Below are positions 48,572 through 63,100 of a DNA stretch of 64,000 bases, in pieces. The stretch is from assembly GCA_037954235.1 (NCBI GenBank), contig JBBMOA010000007.1:21684457-21748456 (forward strand), in the 5' to 3' direction. Source of the DNA: Aulostomus chinensis. Lineage: Eukaryota > Chordata > Actinopteri > Syngnathiformes > Aulostomidae. Every line of letters starts with the position of its first letter. The stretch's first letter is position 1. Made by a program: the position numbers and the translations under genes. Under the pieces are notes generated by a model. That model was given only the letters and a program-made list of their open reading frames with translations. It did not search any database and had not been told where the DNA came from.

Positions 48572-50581
48572 GTGTACTGATACCACATTTCTCTCCTTTT
48601 CCAATGTGAGGAAATGCACACAGGAATACACAATAGAGTGTAGAGATTTGTATTCAATATTTCTGCATAGATGAAGACATTGTAAACACGTTGTCAATAT
48701 CTTCTAAAATTTAAATCTGGTTACCAAAATAAGGGATTGCAGGTCAACTCCAGATGCAAATTTGTCTCCTCGTGTATCCGACATCCATTTCTCTATAGAG
48801 ACAGGGATTCTATGAGACATTACACACAAAAATATGTTTTCTGCAGGACAAATTTTTCTAATGACGTATATGTTGTGCCAGCTGTAGCATATGAGCCTTG
48901 CAGTTATTCACATTTTGTTATTTTTCCTCTAGTTCACTGTCCTACCAGGCATGTTGTCATGAAAGGGTCCTTCGTCTGGCCTCTGCCAGAGAAAGACACT
49001 GCTAGTTTATCTTTTTTTCCACAAATTGATACCTTAATTAAAGGGACCTTTTAGATCAATACTCTTCTAAACTCATTAACATTGTGTGTCCTTTTTAAGG
49101 AATGCAAGAAAACACGAGAGTAAATATCACAGTATAATCTAAACATGGATGTTACTGCCATGAAATGGATGTATGACAGGAAATCGTTCAAAAAAGTCTG
49201 GAGATTTTCCGATTAAATCTATTAATCTACCAATTTTCTCTTTTATATCAACTGTCCAATTTAAATAATTTTATCTAATTTATCCTCATGATCTGTGGAT
49301 GAACTAACGGATTAAAGCAATAATAATAATAATAATAATTGGATTATTATGCCAAACTAACGCATAACCAAAACTGCATGGTTGTTTTTGTACCTTCTTT
49401 AAGGTTAAAATACTGAAACAGAAGGTGTTTTATTCCACTGGAACATTTCTTACCAACAGATGCCTGCAGATGATTATAGCTGGGAATTATAAACTGGATA
49501 AAAACAAAACAAAACAACATCAACAGAACTGCAGATTTTGTTCATCTACTTCTGCCTGCTTTTGTGACTATTACTTGAAACTGTTGGTACCATCAAATCA
49601 CAAGAACCCAGCTTTCCAACAGCATGTGGAACGAGTACCTACATAAACATAGTACCGGAGTACATGACATTAACAAGTTTGTAAAAGTAATTGTACTGTA
49701 AAAGCACCTTGTTTAGCATTTGGAAGAGAATTTGGAATAATTGCATCATATTTCTGTCATTCAGGATTATACTGAGACTTGTGACAGGATGGGACATGAT
49801 TGAATGACGCAGCACTTTAAAAGTCTTTGCATTTCAATGAGGATGCATGTCTTATCATTTTCAAGTATTTACATAATTGCAACGTTAATTCTGTCCCATC
49901 CGTGGTCAAACAGTCAGGGCTACTTCCTGTTCTGCCTGTCTCACAGTGTGCGACGTTGAGATTACGCACCATTCCGCCTGAACACCGTGTGTGCCATTTG
50001 CATCAAACTCTCCCAAAATTAGCAGAGGCACGGCTCCGCTTGCCTTTGATAAAGACTGAATAGCTGCAGCTCTCTAAATTAGGATTAGTCTTTGCAAACA
50101 GATGTTCCTCTTGCCTGCAGTCTTAAAAGCCTGTTCCCTCCCCTGCACAAAGACAAAGATTAACATTAACCTGACTTAATGAACTTTACACTCTGTTGCA
50201 AGCCTGCAGGGATAATACAACAAGTCTATTGCATTTATGTAATGTTTCCTCTTATTTTTAACCTCTGGCTTTTCTAGAAATAAACCCCAAACAATAGTAA
50301 AACAGAATGTGTGGCTGCAGTTTAAAGAAGCTGTTGCTGAATTGGCTGATTGTGTGTCTGTTTGTGCAGGAACGGGTTTCTAGCAGACACTGGTCAGGAT
50401 TGCTCTGCTTAAGGCTTATATTAGCATTGGCCAAGATGGGAGGAATGAAGCATAACATTGCCTATTGACCTGCTGATGAAGCAGTAGCCATTACTGCTCG
50501 AACTAATCGTACGTGATGGCTCCTCGAGGCAGACTCAGAGAGGGGGAACTGAGGGGCTGCATAAAGTCCTAAAACTGATTA

Positions 50582-50582
<1 letters not shown>

Positions 50583-50625
<43 letters not shown>

Positions 50626-50650
50626 GTGTGTGCGTGTGTGTGCGCGCGCG
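50583..50650 (+). repeat. (TG)n microsatellite with CGCG end
   Basis: A TG array with CG interruptions ending GCGCGCGCG, intronic. Confidence 0.95.
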
Positions 50651-51034
50651 TAAGCGTCCCTGCTCCTTTTTTTGTAACAGCATCAGGCATCTGCTTAACC
50701 TCATCTGTGAACTACATCATCACACTCTGTGGTGGACAGCGCAGGCCACCAGAGGTCTTGGCATTGATCTTTCTGATTTCTTTTGAAGTTGATTCTTCTT
50801 TGTTCTCACGAATCGCAAAAGGCTCAAGACTCCAGAACCGCCATCATCTCAGGGCCGAGCAGGCATTGTCAACATCAAACACCTGAGCAAACATGAACAG
50901 ATCGCTCTTGCCCAGTACAGAAAAAAAGATATTTTTCAGTCTTAACAATCCAAGAAAAATCATACATTGCAGTCTAAATGATAAGTGGTTCAGTCACAGA
51001 TAAGATATATTTAATTGAATTAATTAGCCTTATT

Positions 51035-51240
51035 ACCTCAGCAAAGGAGCTTATGTTTTCAGTGCAGGATTATGCAAAAACTACTTGGATAAATTTCATG
51101 AAACTTAGAGGAGGGGCGTAGCAAGGGCAAAAGAGACATTTAGGTGCGCTTTCAAATGACAGAGCAGATCCAGGAATTATTTTTCACTTTCATTAACATT
51201 GCGAGATAAGAGCATTTAATTGACGGAATGTTCTGAGGCT
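51035..51240 (+). repeat. Relic of a widespread fish interspersed repeat
   Basis: The phrases TATGCAAAAACTACTTGGAT, TTTCATGAAACTTAGAGGAG, GCAGATCCAGGAATTATTTT and CATTAACATTGCGAGATAAG follow in the order known from a very abundant teleost repeat (recalled, not searched). Degenerate, no coding sequence. Confidence 0.6.
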
Positions 51241-54200
51241 AGACTGAGAGATATCAAGTTTTCTGTTTAATTTGTCCTCACAGCCAGAATTTACACTCTT
51301 CACACACACGTTTGTCTTCTTTCACACAACATAATATAGTAAAAATGCATTATTTTTTCCCATAACCATCCAGGTGACAGGTGTAGCCTCTTACTGCCCC
51401 AAAGAGGTGAGACCAGGATTTTTGGGTGGGAAACTAACGGAAGACACTTTCTGCATCACCAACATATTTGACACCACAAATACTTTACATCAGTGTGTTA
51501 AGCAGGATCCAGTCTTTCGTGATATTAGAGGTGACAGTAGGTCTTAATTCATTGATTGTCCACATAATCACTGTAGACAGGTGCCATAGTTACAACTCTT
51601 TGCAAGGGATTTGACTTACCTCAGACAAGAATGTCCCAAAACATTACTTTTACTCTTAGTACTTTTTGTGCAGACAACTATATATATTTATATATTATAT
51701 AGTTGTATGTTGAGGACCTGGTGTATAATGTAACTTTAGATGTACTGGTTGCACCACTGTGAACAAGTGCTGAACTGCAAAGGTTTACTGAGCGTGCAAC
51801 TGGATAAATAAGACGTGGATTGTATTGAAGGGGCTTTTGAGATTTTGTAAGCAGATGTTTTGGACAGTGTGGACTGTTGGTTTGATGCTGATGCTGATGA
51901 CTTTTGTTAGCCATCAGTAGCTTCAAGGTAAATATGTGTGACTGGCTCTTCTTGCATTTTAGAGTTACAAAGAAGTGACGCAGGAGGGAGGAGCATTATT
52001 GTAAGCTCAAAATACTTATGTGTGGGTACGAGAAAGGCAAAAAACACATTTTGTGTAACACACTTTAAAAAAAATGTCACTGTATAATGTTTCCATGTTG
52101 TTTCTATATGAAATAAAGAAGATACACCTTTTAAATAATGGATGTTTGGGGCGATGGGAGGTGAAATATGTTATTTTTAGGCAGAACCAGGCTCATTACA
52201 AGCTAAGACAACAGTGTCATTGTATTTAAGATGGATTAAATTCCCAATATATTTATCATCTTTGAAAATGGTGTCATATTTTATGAATATGTGCGTAAAA
52301 AGTACAAAGGAAACTGTTTTTTGACTTTCCATAAGTTTGGCAATAAATTCAGCCCCCATATGCCAAGTGCTGTTCATCCCTGCATTAAAAGTGCACCCAT
52401 AAATATGACAAAGAGAGACGGTGTTAATGTTCAGTCTTACAGTTGTATATACTCCCTCAAACCTCGACACATTACACCTGCATATTTGATAAATGAGAAT
52501 TAATCATACGGTGACGTTGAATCATTCCCTGTACTTCATATCTGAGTCGACACAGTTGCTGGCACCATATTACGTTCTGCCTTTTGTGGCCTGAAGTGTT
52601 TTGGCAGAAATCCATTTCAGAATCAACATCCAAGAAATGAGCCTCTGAATGCAGCGAGGCCGTGATACAGTCCAAGCGGCTTTTCTTATTAGTCCTGTTT
52701 GCTGTATTGTAACAATCTGAGGTCGACTTTAATTGACTGCACGCATTGGTTTTACCTTGCATTTCCATCCACTAAGCACCTTCTCCGCTTCGGGCATCTA
52801 TTGAATTAATGCAGAGAGAAAGTGGAGGCGATGTTCTCTTTCCTCCCATCTTTGCTCATTCCTCTCTCATAATTTCTCCTGCTGAGTCTCCAAACCTGGA
52901 AGCTCCTCGGGGCCTCGTGCAGAACGCGCTAATGGATATCTACTGTCTCCGAGCAGCTCTGTGAAGACAGGATTTTTCCTCACTGAATACTGTGTTAGGT
53001 AAATCCTCATTAAGAACAACTATACTCCATGACTCTGTAGAAAAGGCCGGAGGGGATTTAGGAGAGAGGCAATGCAATAACAATAGGAGCAATTTGAGTG
53101 TATGAGCAGTATGCATTCACAGACAACTAAACTGAGCGACAAAGAAGTGAATCACAGCAAAACTCTGTATCACTTTTAGTTGTCATCATGAATAGATATG
53201 ATGATACCCATTTATAATGCATCGCCCTTGATAAAGTTGCAATGGCTTAGTTCTGAAGCTTCTGATGTCATCGGTCTGTTAAACCAGTCGTCACTGGGAC
53301 CGTTATAATGTTTCAGATGGCACAATCTGTACTTACTGGTAGGTCAGAAACTGAATGCATCCTCAATCCTTCTCGCTGATAAACCAAAGCAGGATTCAAG
53401 ACCACCTCGAGACCACTACAGGTAATGTTTGGTTAGGTTTTGAGATGAAAACGTGATTAAACAGGTTTGAAAGGATTATTTTCTGAGTGAAAGGTTACTT
53501 TTACTGTCATGGTTATTACACTAACCATGGGATTGAGGTGTGGCAGCCATAAAGATATCATAAATATATGCGCAAAATAGATTATAAACACGTCTAAACT
53601 ACCTCACATTGGATATACGCTGAACACGCATGCTGCTCTATTCATACAACGTTGCTCCTTTTATATGCTGCTCTTTCTATATGATCTTATGAACAGTCTA
53701 TTATACAAGATGAAGACGATAAAAGTAAAAAAAAATCTGAATCTGATTGTGACTCGTGGTTCCTGGTTCAAGAGTCCTTGCAACTGCAAATGTGAAGACA
53801 GTTTACTGATGTGTTGATACAGTTGCCAGTGGGCATCTGTCACTTTTTCCCCAAGAGGTAAAGCGGGGTAAAACTACCTCAAATCTATGTCTTGAAATCT
53901 CTACGTGCAGTATACCGCTGTCCCATGGGAATATTGTGCTGGACAATAATATACTGTGTGTGGAAAGTTTTTTTGCCTTGAGTTTTTTGCAGTCCATCAC
54001 GAGGATGGGCGTACATGTCTGTACATATAGCTTTTTCTCTAATCCATTGATGATAATGATATGTACTCACTCTTAACCCATAACTTATCGGGAAGTTTTA
54101 AACTGACTAACATACTGTCACCATGTGTAACTCAAAAAAAGAGACGATTCAAAGGTTTTTCCACAACTTGGCAACCCAATAATTGCTCTTATGGGTGGAT

Positions 54201-54868
54201 TATTATTGACCAATGTGTTCAGCAGTTTGAACGAATCTATCAACGCATTGATGCATTCCAGTAGTTACATCCTATAAACCTTTATTATGGTCTAATTATT
54301 GATGGATTGATAAACTCAACATTCAGTTCAGTTCGATGCTATTTATGCCCACAGGACCAATTAGTTGTGTGCCAAATAGCACACAACAATCGAGCAACAA
54401 AGATTGGAGAGAAAGTGGGTGTGAGCAGGTGTTTGGTTTGGTCTGCAGGGCTCCAGCAGTGTTCAAGGGTAAAACATTTCCTGAGAGTATTGATGATGGC
54501 CTATCTGAGTGCACCTCCTCCCCACATCTCAGCGTGACCCAGCTACAGTGAGGCAGGCGTTGGTCCTCAGAGCTGTGCAGGCACCCCTGTGTTTGATGCT
54601 GCAGAGCTTCCTGAGTGTGAACCAGTTTCCCTACAGGGCTTCTCTGACATTAAATTCAATTATAGATTTCTTTAAATGCCATTTTATCCAGCGGGGGACT
54701 GTGGCCTTTTGAGAAGCAAAAACGTGACCGCAGTGTTCTTCCTTTTCTTCAATCTAGCCTGTGGCACTCCTGTTTTGATGCAACCATGTTGCATGTGCAT
54801 TTTCATGCCCTGATGTAGTGCTCTTGTTTTTCTTTGTCCTCATCTCGCTTCCTCGCTGCTGACCTCAG

Positions 54869-55010
54869 GATACACCCCAGCCCGACAGCCGGCTCCATCA
54901 CAGCAGCCTCCTCAGCGAGCACCGTTCAGGGCAAGCCATCTCTCCGCCGCATCAAGGGCCGCATTCACAGGAGCAAGAGCCTGGACAGCATTGATCTCCT
55001 TGACTCCAAT
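54869..55010 (+). CDS. tjp1: Shared downstream exon of the tjp1-like gene
   Basis: It lies between CTGACCTCAG and CCAAT|GTAAGT. Entered in phase 2 it encodes IHPSPTAGSITAASSASTVQ followed by GKPSLRRIKGRIHRSKSLDS and IDLLDSN, and ends in phase 0. The string is Ser/Thr-rich with a basic patch; RSKS fits a basophilic-kinase site of the type often read by 14-3-3 proteins. All three upstream candidate starts end in phase 2 and read into it: AG|G Arg, AT|G Met, TG|G Trp. The gene continues beyond the window. I infer ZO-1 from context, not from a domain inside the window. Confidence 0.6.
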
Positions 55011-57029
55011 GTAAGTAAACGAGCTGAACTGCAAGCACAGTGTATTAATGAGCTGTACCACAAACACCCCATAGCTGAGAACACATCATGCTGACAGATT
55101 CTATCAGTGCTTGGTGTGTGACCTTTGAAACAGTGAGGGAAACTACAGGGAACGCACTGAAATACAAATAAAAGGGAAACCTATAAATGAGCAGGGTAAC
55201 AGAATGACAGAAGAGTCGCCATCCCATCACAACTGACTCCTACGAAGATGTGGACCTATGTGTTAGACATAATCATCCAAACAACGGATAGCTGTCTTCC
55301 TAAACAGAAATGAATAAAAACAAAAAAACAAAAAAGAAACTTTAATTTGTAAAAGGCGCCGTAGTCCTGTTTGGACTGCTGTTTTCATTTTCTGTGGTAG
55401 TTTTTCATGAACTCTGTCATAGATTCCTATGTTTTGGAGTTTGTGTTAGTAGTTTGGGCTTGAGTTGTTACATGTTTCACTTTGCAGTTTTGCATTTACT
55501 TCCTGACTGTTATTTTGATCAGTTGCGTCTCGTCAGTTAATCAGCCCTCGTTAGCTCAGCCCTGTTCCTCTTGTCTTTCACCCAATCTTCTCCTTGCTTG
55601 CCCTCATGTTCTACCACCAGCTTCTTGTTGTGTCATTAGTTCTGTTTTCTGTCAGTCTTTGTCAGATCGTCCGCCCCTTTTGTCTTTCCCTGCGAGCATC
55701 ATCAGTTATTCTGTCAGTTTAGTTAGCTGTTTTGTTCTTGTGTTTCGCAATAAATCTCTCTTCTTTAGTTCCAGCCAGCCTCTGCTGTGTTCGTGTCCAC
55801 CTGCTTTTAACAAAAACAACATGCTGGGATGTACAGGTAGCTCTCACCAACTGGAGAAAAGAGCTTAAGACTCAGTTTCACAAATAATTTTGGCTTCCTC
55901 AGGGCCCGATGCCATGTTGGTTTGATGGAAATTGTCTTTTACCATTTGGTAACACCTTTGATGTCGTTTCCAAAAGATTTTTTTTCAAATAAGAGGATTG
56001 ATTTCATAGTAAAAATTATGGCTTGCATGTTGTGCTTTTGGTGAAACGGTTCCTAAATTGATATGACCAGGATAGAGTGGATGACTGAAAAGGGTCTCAT
56101 CATCTTTGAATTTGAACATTCGGATCTATTATATTTGGATATGAGTGATCAGCTTCTCCATATCAGGGCAATCCAGCAATGAATGCAGAACACACTCATC
56201 CACATTTTTATCAAATCACAGAGCCTGAGTATGATATTTTAAGATCTGCTCGTGTGACGTCTACTCCCTCTCCCTTGATAGAAATTCTGAATCTGTAAAT
56301 ATGCAAATCATGTTTATTCATAATTTAGTTTTAGAACAAAAGATGTCTCACTGAAAAGTACATTCTCAGTTTCTGCACATTGGAGGCATTCAATTTCTAC
56401 ATCACTTTGTAAGTTATATACTGTGATATTTTGATACCATGCTCAAATGTCTGAAATTACTATTATTATTATTATTGTTATTATTATTATTATTATCATC
56501 AACTGGGTACAGTTACAGCATGACTGTCACCATTTATGAAACACACGACATTAATGCTGACTCCATGATAACAGGGATCTAGTCAGTGAAATCCATAAAG
56601 AGATACTTTTGCTTGAGAGTCTTCAGAAAAGGCATGTTCATTTCATAAAGCTTGGTGTCAGAGGTAGACTTCTAATGGACATAAATCAAAGCAGACACAG
56701 GTGTAATAACACGTGCCTTGTTGTTTCCAGACAGAGCAGTCGAGGGCTGAAGGCCTGAGCCTCAGGGGAGTTATATCCTGTTGACAGCTAAGCTATGACC
56801 TGACTGGGAATTCAGCTCCATCTCATTAAAGTAAACCACAAAACCACTGAGTTGTTTGAATTATTGATATAAGTATAGGAAAAGAAATTCAGCACCATTT
56901 GCTGATTTGAAACAAACCATGAACAAGTTTTTTTTTTTTTTTTAAACATATCAATTCTGATGACATAATTCCATTTATCGTTTGATTTGATTTGAGCTTT
57001 CTCTCCCGTTTTGGTAAAGACAGCTCAGC

Positions 57030-57105
<76 letters not shown>

Positions 57106-60100
57106 AATTGCGTTTGTGCTTTAAGCTGCACTCTGACATGCTGATTTATTAACAACAGTGGAAATATTACAGTAAAGAGAATTTGGCACAACAACAGATA
57201 TTGTGTCAGTCTAAAAAAAACATGATTAATGGAATAAAGGGACCTATATTTCAAATATTTTGACTAAATCTCTGTTCTATTCCCATCCAACCTGACAGGA
57301 CATAATTGACAGATTAGCCGTGGCCTTGATTTTGTGGCATCGGCTGCACAGTCAACATAAGCCTTCATTTGAATGTGAACGGCGCAGTAGAGTGTCACTG
57401 TATTCTCACTCTCCTGCTCTCTAAGTCATTGTGGCCATTTGTCTTTATGGCCTGCCACTCAGAGAAGCTTCAAACAGCTCAAGAGGCCACTGTCTCACCA
57501 GCTCAGCTGAGGGCTCCTGGATTTTCCACTGTGTATTTCTCTTGCACAGTCTGTGTGTGCACTAGAGGAAAACTTGCTGACATGCCCAAACTCAAATGCA
57601 GCTGATGGAAGTAACGGTCCGCCTTACAGTGAGTGATGAGACTGCAGGATGCTGAGCTGAAGAGCTGTTTCCATTGCATCCTGCTAAAATGTCACAACAG
57701 ACACAACACTGCTGCTGCTGAGCCACTGGATGATCTCCAGTCAAACCATCTGATTGGCTGTTTCAAGATTAAAGTAAAGATATTCATCAACGGAATGTAT
57801 GTATTTAAGTCCATAACTATCCTTGCCTGTCGGCGTAGAGCTAAATAATCAATAGTAGTTTAAGACTTTGTTTATATCGATTGCTTCTTTTGATTGCTTT
57901 TCTCTCTTGATAGTCAGGGGAGGACTTTGGCGCGCGGCCCACTCCCGCTGTCATTTGTGTTGGCAAGCGGCACACTTGTTCACAGAAAGCTTGAATCAGA
58001 TTTTAGTGCTAAGGCTGCAGAAAGCACAACAGAGACAGAGAGGTAAGGAAACTACAGTCTTTTAACACAGCATGCCTGTGTGTATCAAAGCAGTTATTTT
58101 ATGTGTTCATCAAAAACACCTTGTCCTATTTCAAAGCAGCAGCGTTTACAGTATTTCCAAATGCTTTATGCAATATTAGTACCACTAATTCTCTCTGAGA
58201 CTTTTCTGTGTTGCTCCAGAAAAATGAAGAAAGGCACCAAACAGCTGTATTTTACAGATTTGTCATCATTGCCATGTATGTGTGTTTGCATATATTGTGT
58301 TTATTCTGAATGTGTGGATTATCTTTCTGACAATGAAGAAAAATGTCTTTTGTACTCACAAAACTTGTATTAGGCAAAGCGGGTGCAAAACTGAGATTAC
58401 TTTTTGCTACAACACCCGAGGTCGTGCAAGGCCAGAAGGTCATGAGGAAACTTAGTCTCTCTCTTGGGGGCGGGGGGGGGGGGGGGGGTGGTGTGTGTGT
58501 GTGTGAAGCTTTGTGACTGGTTGATGTCAGTGTGACTGGATTGTCTGGATAACTTTGAGGCTCTGTGATATCAATTGGGTGTTAGAGATCAATATTCAGA
58601 TTGAAGTCAGAAAACACTGAAATCAAAGTAAGAGATTAAAGTAAGAACTCTCAAGATCAAAGTGATCTGACATCACACAACCTATTGCCCCTCAAATTCC
58701 AATGAACTTGGAATGAATACACGCACAGACTGCAGATACTGTCATGTCATGGGGTGTTTTCACTGAATTTGACAATGCCTTGCCTTGTGCACAGAATTTC
58801 CAGCTGTGGTTTTAACCATTTTCCTCCATCTTCCTACCAATTCCCTCTGAAATGGCCCAGTTATGATAGGAGTCATCTAGTTTCCTTTGGACTAAACTCT
58901 TTTAACCAAATGGAGATCAGGGATCTTGTTTCCGTTGCACTCCAACCACGTAAACTCTCTATCTATTTTTCCTATTTACGCGTTGTCACCAAGAGAACCA
59001 CTATGTCCTGAATTTATGACATATTTTCCTGTTGTGTTTTTTTATGTCTTTGTTGGGGACAAATTAAGTTGCATTAGTACACTAAAAAAGATTTGTGGTC
59101 AATGTGCCCCTGACTGCCTTGGAAAGTGTGAGTGATTGTATCACAAATGCATTTTTGGGTTGTTTCAACTTCAATTTAGCAACGTGTTTTTCTTTTCACA
59201 AGTGATCCAATCACAAAAAAACAACACATTTTAATACAGGGTGGTAACAGGGTCAAGGACACAGTACGGTATATCAGCACACTGCTTCATCATGAAAGGC
59301 ATTTCAACCTTGTTGGTGCATTATCACTAAGACAACCGTAAAGCAACCACGGGCCTTTTGATCTAACATCAAAACGCGAGTGAATCAAATTGGGTGAGAT
59401 TCAACGTATTTGCACGCAAAGGTTTGCTTTTAATGCAGTATTTTTTCCTGCGCTCTCAGCTGTTTTTAGAAAATGTTAAAGGAATGTTTGCTGCAGAGGC
59501 TTTGGTCAGGTGAGAAACTAAGAGTGTATCAGCAGGAGCAGATGCAACTAAGCCAAGATGAAAAGGGCAATTAAATTAATGACTTCTTAACAGATCAGTA
59601 TCAGTCACCAACTGGGCCTAAGCTTCACCTTGGTCAATATCTTCATCTCTTGTTAATAATTCTTGTCCCATTCCTCTACTAAAATCCCATCCTTGGCTGC
59701 AGTCTGCTGTGGACAGAAGCGCTCCCCCTTAAACCACCACCAAAAGGCTCGGTGTAAGCATTTATTCGCTGCTCAGTCTTGGGAAAGTGCTGCAGATGCA
59801 TTTACTGGGAGAGAGACTGCAGCTGATTTAACCAATCTGCATATTCAGGGCCTGTTAGAGGGAGATTGTTCCCGTGTGATGAAAGCATGCATGGAGGTTC
59901 ACAAAGGTGGGAGTGGAGGACCAAACCTGGAGGCTGTGGAAAACAGAGGGAGGAGCTGTGCAGCGGGGGGTGAGCCCTGGAGATTTATCACAACTAGCAC
60001 TGTAGGAGGTCTTATTGGAAGGAGGAGAGAGGGGACAAGGGGGGACTTATTAGAGAAGCAGGTGATTTTCTGTAGGTGAGACAGGTTTGTTACGTAAGAG

Positions 60101-63100
60101 TCAAATGAATGTATTGTTTGTCCTGGAGGTGATGAGCAGGGGGTTGGTTGAAGGGCTCGGATGTAAAACACAGGACTTGGCCATGCGTGATGCACGCAGA
60201 GGTTGCGTGTGTGATCCCACAGGCAGTGTGGAGGCAATGGCAGATGTTGCATACGTTTCTGGAGGCTGTGACTCGGGAGTAAGGTCTGTCTTTGTGTCCT
60301 GTAATGGGACATATGGCAGGTCACTGTAGGCACTCTGCTGTGTGTGTCTCTACTAGCACCATGTCACACATCTTGTTACAATATGTTGACTTTACAGCCT
60401 CTGCTGCAGTGATACATTGTCACGGCTCGTCTCTGACATGACATGGTGCGATCCAAAACTTGATGATAGCAATTACCATATGACATGTATATTTCATTGA
60501 AAATTATTTAGATTTTTTGTTTTCTATTTTAATCCAGGGACTAAGATTCCTAAATGTGGATTTCTTGTATGTGTCAGCAACCCAAATGGATCAAAAACCC
60601 TGTCATAATTCCTTAAAGGATTGAGGGTGAAGATTGTAAACAGTCGAGCCCATAGTTGCCAGAGGGAGATCTGAGGAAAATGACTCGTGCTTCTGACTTG
60701 TTTTTATGGCCAGGCTCATGTCCCTCATCTTCAACAAATCATTTGAAGAGAGAAGACTCAAACACACATAAATCCCAACAACAATTGCCTTGCCCTCATG
60801 ATTTATAACAAGAGCACCAACCTGGACAGTAAGCGCTATCAGCAGTTGTGGATTAGCGGAAATATAGCTCCAACCCAACATCACGTATAATATTTTCCAT
60901 TACGCGAACACACTCTGGTTCTATTAATATCACAATAACTGCCTCTCATTATGATTCCTGATTATTTTCAAGGAGGGTTTGATGTTTGTGTTATTCACCC
61001 CCATTTGTACTCTTGAGTGCAGGGGGGGTCAAGTGAAGGACAACCAGCAGGATGATGTAATGTTTGTAGGAATTAAGATGGTGGCCATGGTGAGGAAGTC
61101 AAGCGTGAAGAATGAAACACTGGGAAGGTTTTCCTAAGACAACCTCATCAATCACAGCGTTTGATGCTCACAGTTGTGGACGCTCTGTAGATTACACTGT
61201 CTGTTGATGGATTATCATGAGATGAACACACACTGTTCCTCTGGCGGTGGTATTTTGAGTAAGTTCACTGCAACTCAACTGAAATCAACTGTACATTTCA
61301 TCCGGAAATATATTTAAAAAAATACAGTTAAAATGAGATAGAACATTTAGTTGTGGACATATTATTATGATGATTATTGCTGTTGGTGTTTTTACTACCA
61401 GTAACAACATATTATGTGAAAAAAACATAAAATCGACAAAAAATGTTTAAATGTTTCTGCTTATGGCCAATAGAACAGAAGTATATATTTGTAAACATGC
61501 AGCAGATACCATTTATATATGAATAAACTGTTCACTTTTAATGTGTTAAAAGGACAAAAAAATGGGATTACAACACGCTTCATTTCAGGCCGTAATGTTT
61601 GAACTATGAGACTGAAGAGATAAAATATGTTGCGTGTGTATGATTGTCTTAGTAGTGTAGTGTGTGCGTGCGAGCATGCATGCATTTGTGTGTGTGTGTG
61701 TGCGCGTGTGTGCGCACGGTGCTGCCTGCCATTTTGCTGGACATGTAGGATGTGTGCTGATGCCCAGGGAGGCACCATATGCTGTTTAGACTCGGGAGCT
61801 TCCCAACACGATGGACCCATGGATGAACAATCCCGACTCCTCGTTGTGCCTCCCTGCATCAATTCACACATACATAGTCAATCAGATATGCAGATACACT
61901 TTCCTGGTGCTTGTTTTCATGTCACCTTAAGGAAGTCATCATACAGGACAATAAACACTCAGATATTGTTCAGTTGAAATCCTGCAGAGGGCAGAGTTTT
62001 ACTACGTAAATGCACAGGAACTCACTGACATCCGTGTTTGCACAGCTGACACAACAGTAAAAAGAGGGGATGTGGTGCAGTTACACACTGCATTTATCCT
62101 TCATATACGGTTACACAAGTGTTTTGCTGATAGATAAGAATTTTTTTTTTAAACAGTAGGCGGGGCAAGAGTGAGAGTTTGTTTATTCGTGTGTGTCATC
62201 AAACAGGCAAACATGCAGTTTTGCTCTGTAGAAAATATTCCTGTTCGTATTAGATTTTAGTGAGTAAATACTGTGATAAAGAAATACTTCCTACTTGAAC
62301 TCAGAAGGGGTGTAGATTCAGGATAATGTTCTCTTTCTGCTGCGCTGCATATTACCACTGAGTAGTTTCTTTCCCCTCTGTTTCCCTCCTGTTTCTGTTA
62401 CCCACCATCACCTGCCCTCTACAATACCCCTACAGTCTGGTCCAAAGGGAGCCCCTGATCCCACACCAGCAAGGGCTCTAATTGCTTTACTCTCACCCTG
62501 AGCAAGGGTGATCTCTGGAGAAAAACATGAATAGACAACTTATTATAAATCCAAGCCAATTTAAAGGTATTTTAGATGGAAGGTAATCATTTCATTAAAG
62601 CGATACTTCACCTAAAAAGGGTTTTTGGTTGTTTTTTTTTGCCTTTCGAGTGCTGAAGAAATAGTTGTCTAGTGCTCACAAAAGCATTTTTCAACTTTTT
62701 ACTTCTTTGTGACTCCAGAAATGCCAGCCGCATATTTAGCCTGACGCTACTGGTGACTGGTGACGAACGACAGGTGCACCAAGAAAACAAAAACAAAATT
62801 GCAAACATCCATATCTTCTTCATCCATCTGTATGCTCAGTAATCCATGAACATTTTGATTTGAGTTTAAAACAGATTAACTATTACACTTGCAGTTCTGC
62901 ACCACCATGACTGAATGCAAGTGAGCTGGTCCTACTGAACAGACCAGCCAGTTGTGCTGACTTCTTCCGTTATCAAGTGCAAGATGGAGGTTTTATCGTT
63001 TATTAGCTCAAATCAAAGTATTAAAGAATATGGCTGGGAAAAAAAAGATGAGGATAATGCGTGACAATGCACTTGAGAGTTTTAAAATGGGTGTTTGGGG

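Larger units (their letters stand above)
33937..54868 (+). other. tjp1: About 21-kb intron containing two internal alternative first exons
   Basis: Apart from the exons at 35589-35635 and 45097-45194 and the repeats listed separately, I find no coding signal. Candidate promoters would sit just upstream of those exons (about 35.2-35.58 kb, and about 44.5-45.0 kb where the sequence is pyrimidine-rich CTCC). Stretches at 39.0-40.4, 41.0-43.2, 47.2-48.4, 49.0-50.5 and 51.3-54.8 kb are AT-rich and featureless to me. Confidence 0.5.

Noticed and set aside
51373..51408. Small candidate exon between CATCCAG and GTGAGACC
   Set aside because: Splice signals exist, but there is no supporting frame link to the exons at 45194 or 54869 and the peptide is unrecognisable.
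59663..60079. Open frame of 138 codons on the plus strand
   Set aside because: Length is near chance expectation for this composition, there is no recognisable domain, and no splice sites in phase with the neighbouring exon at 54869-55010.
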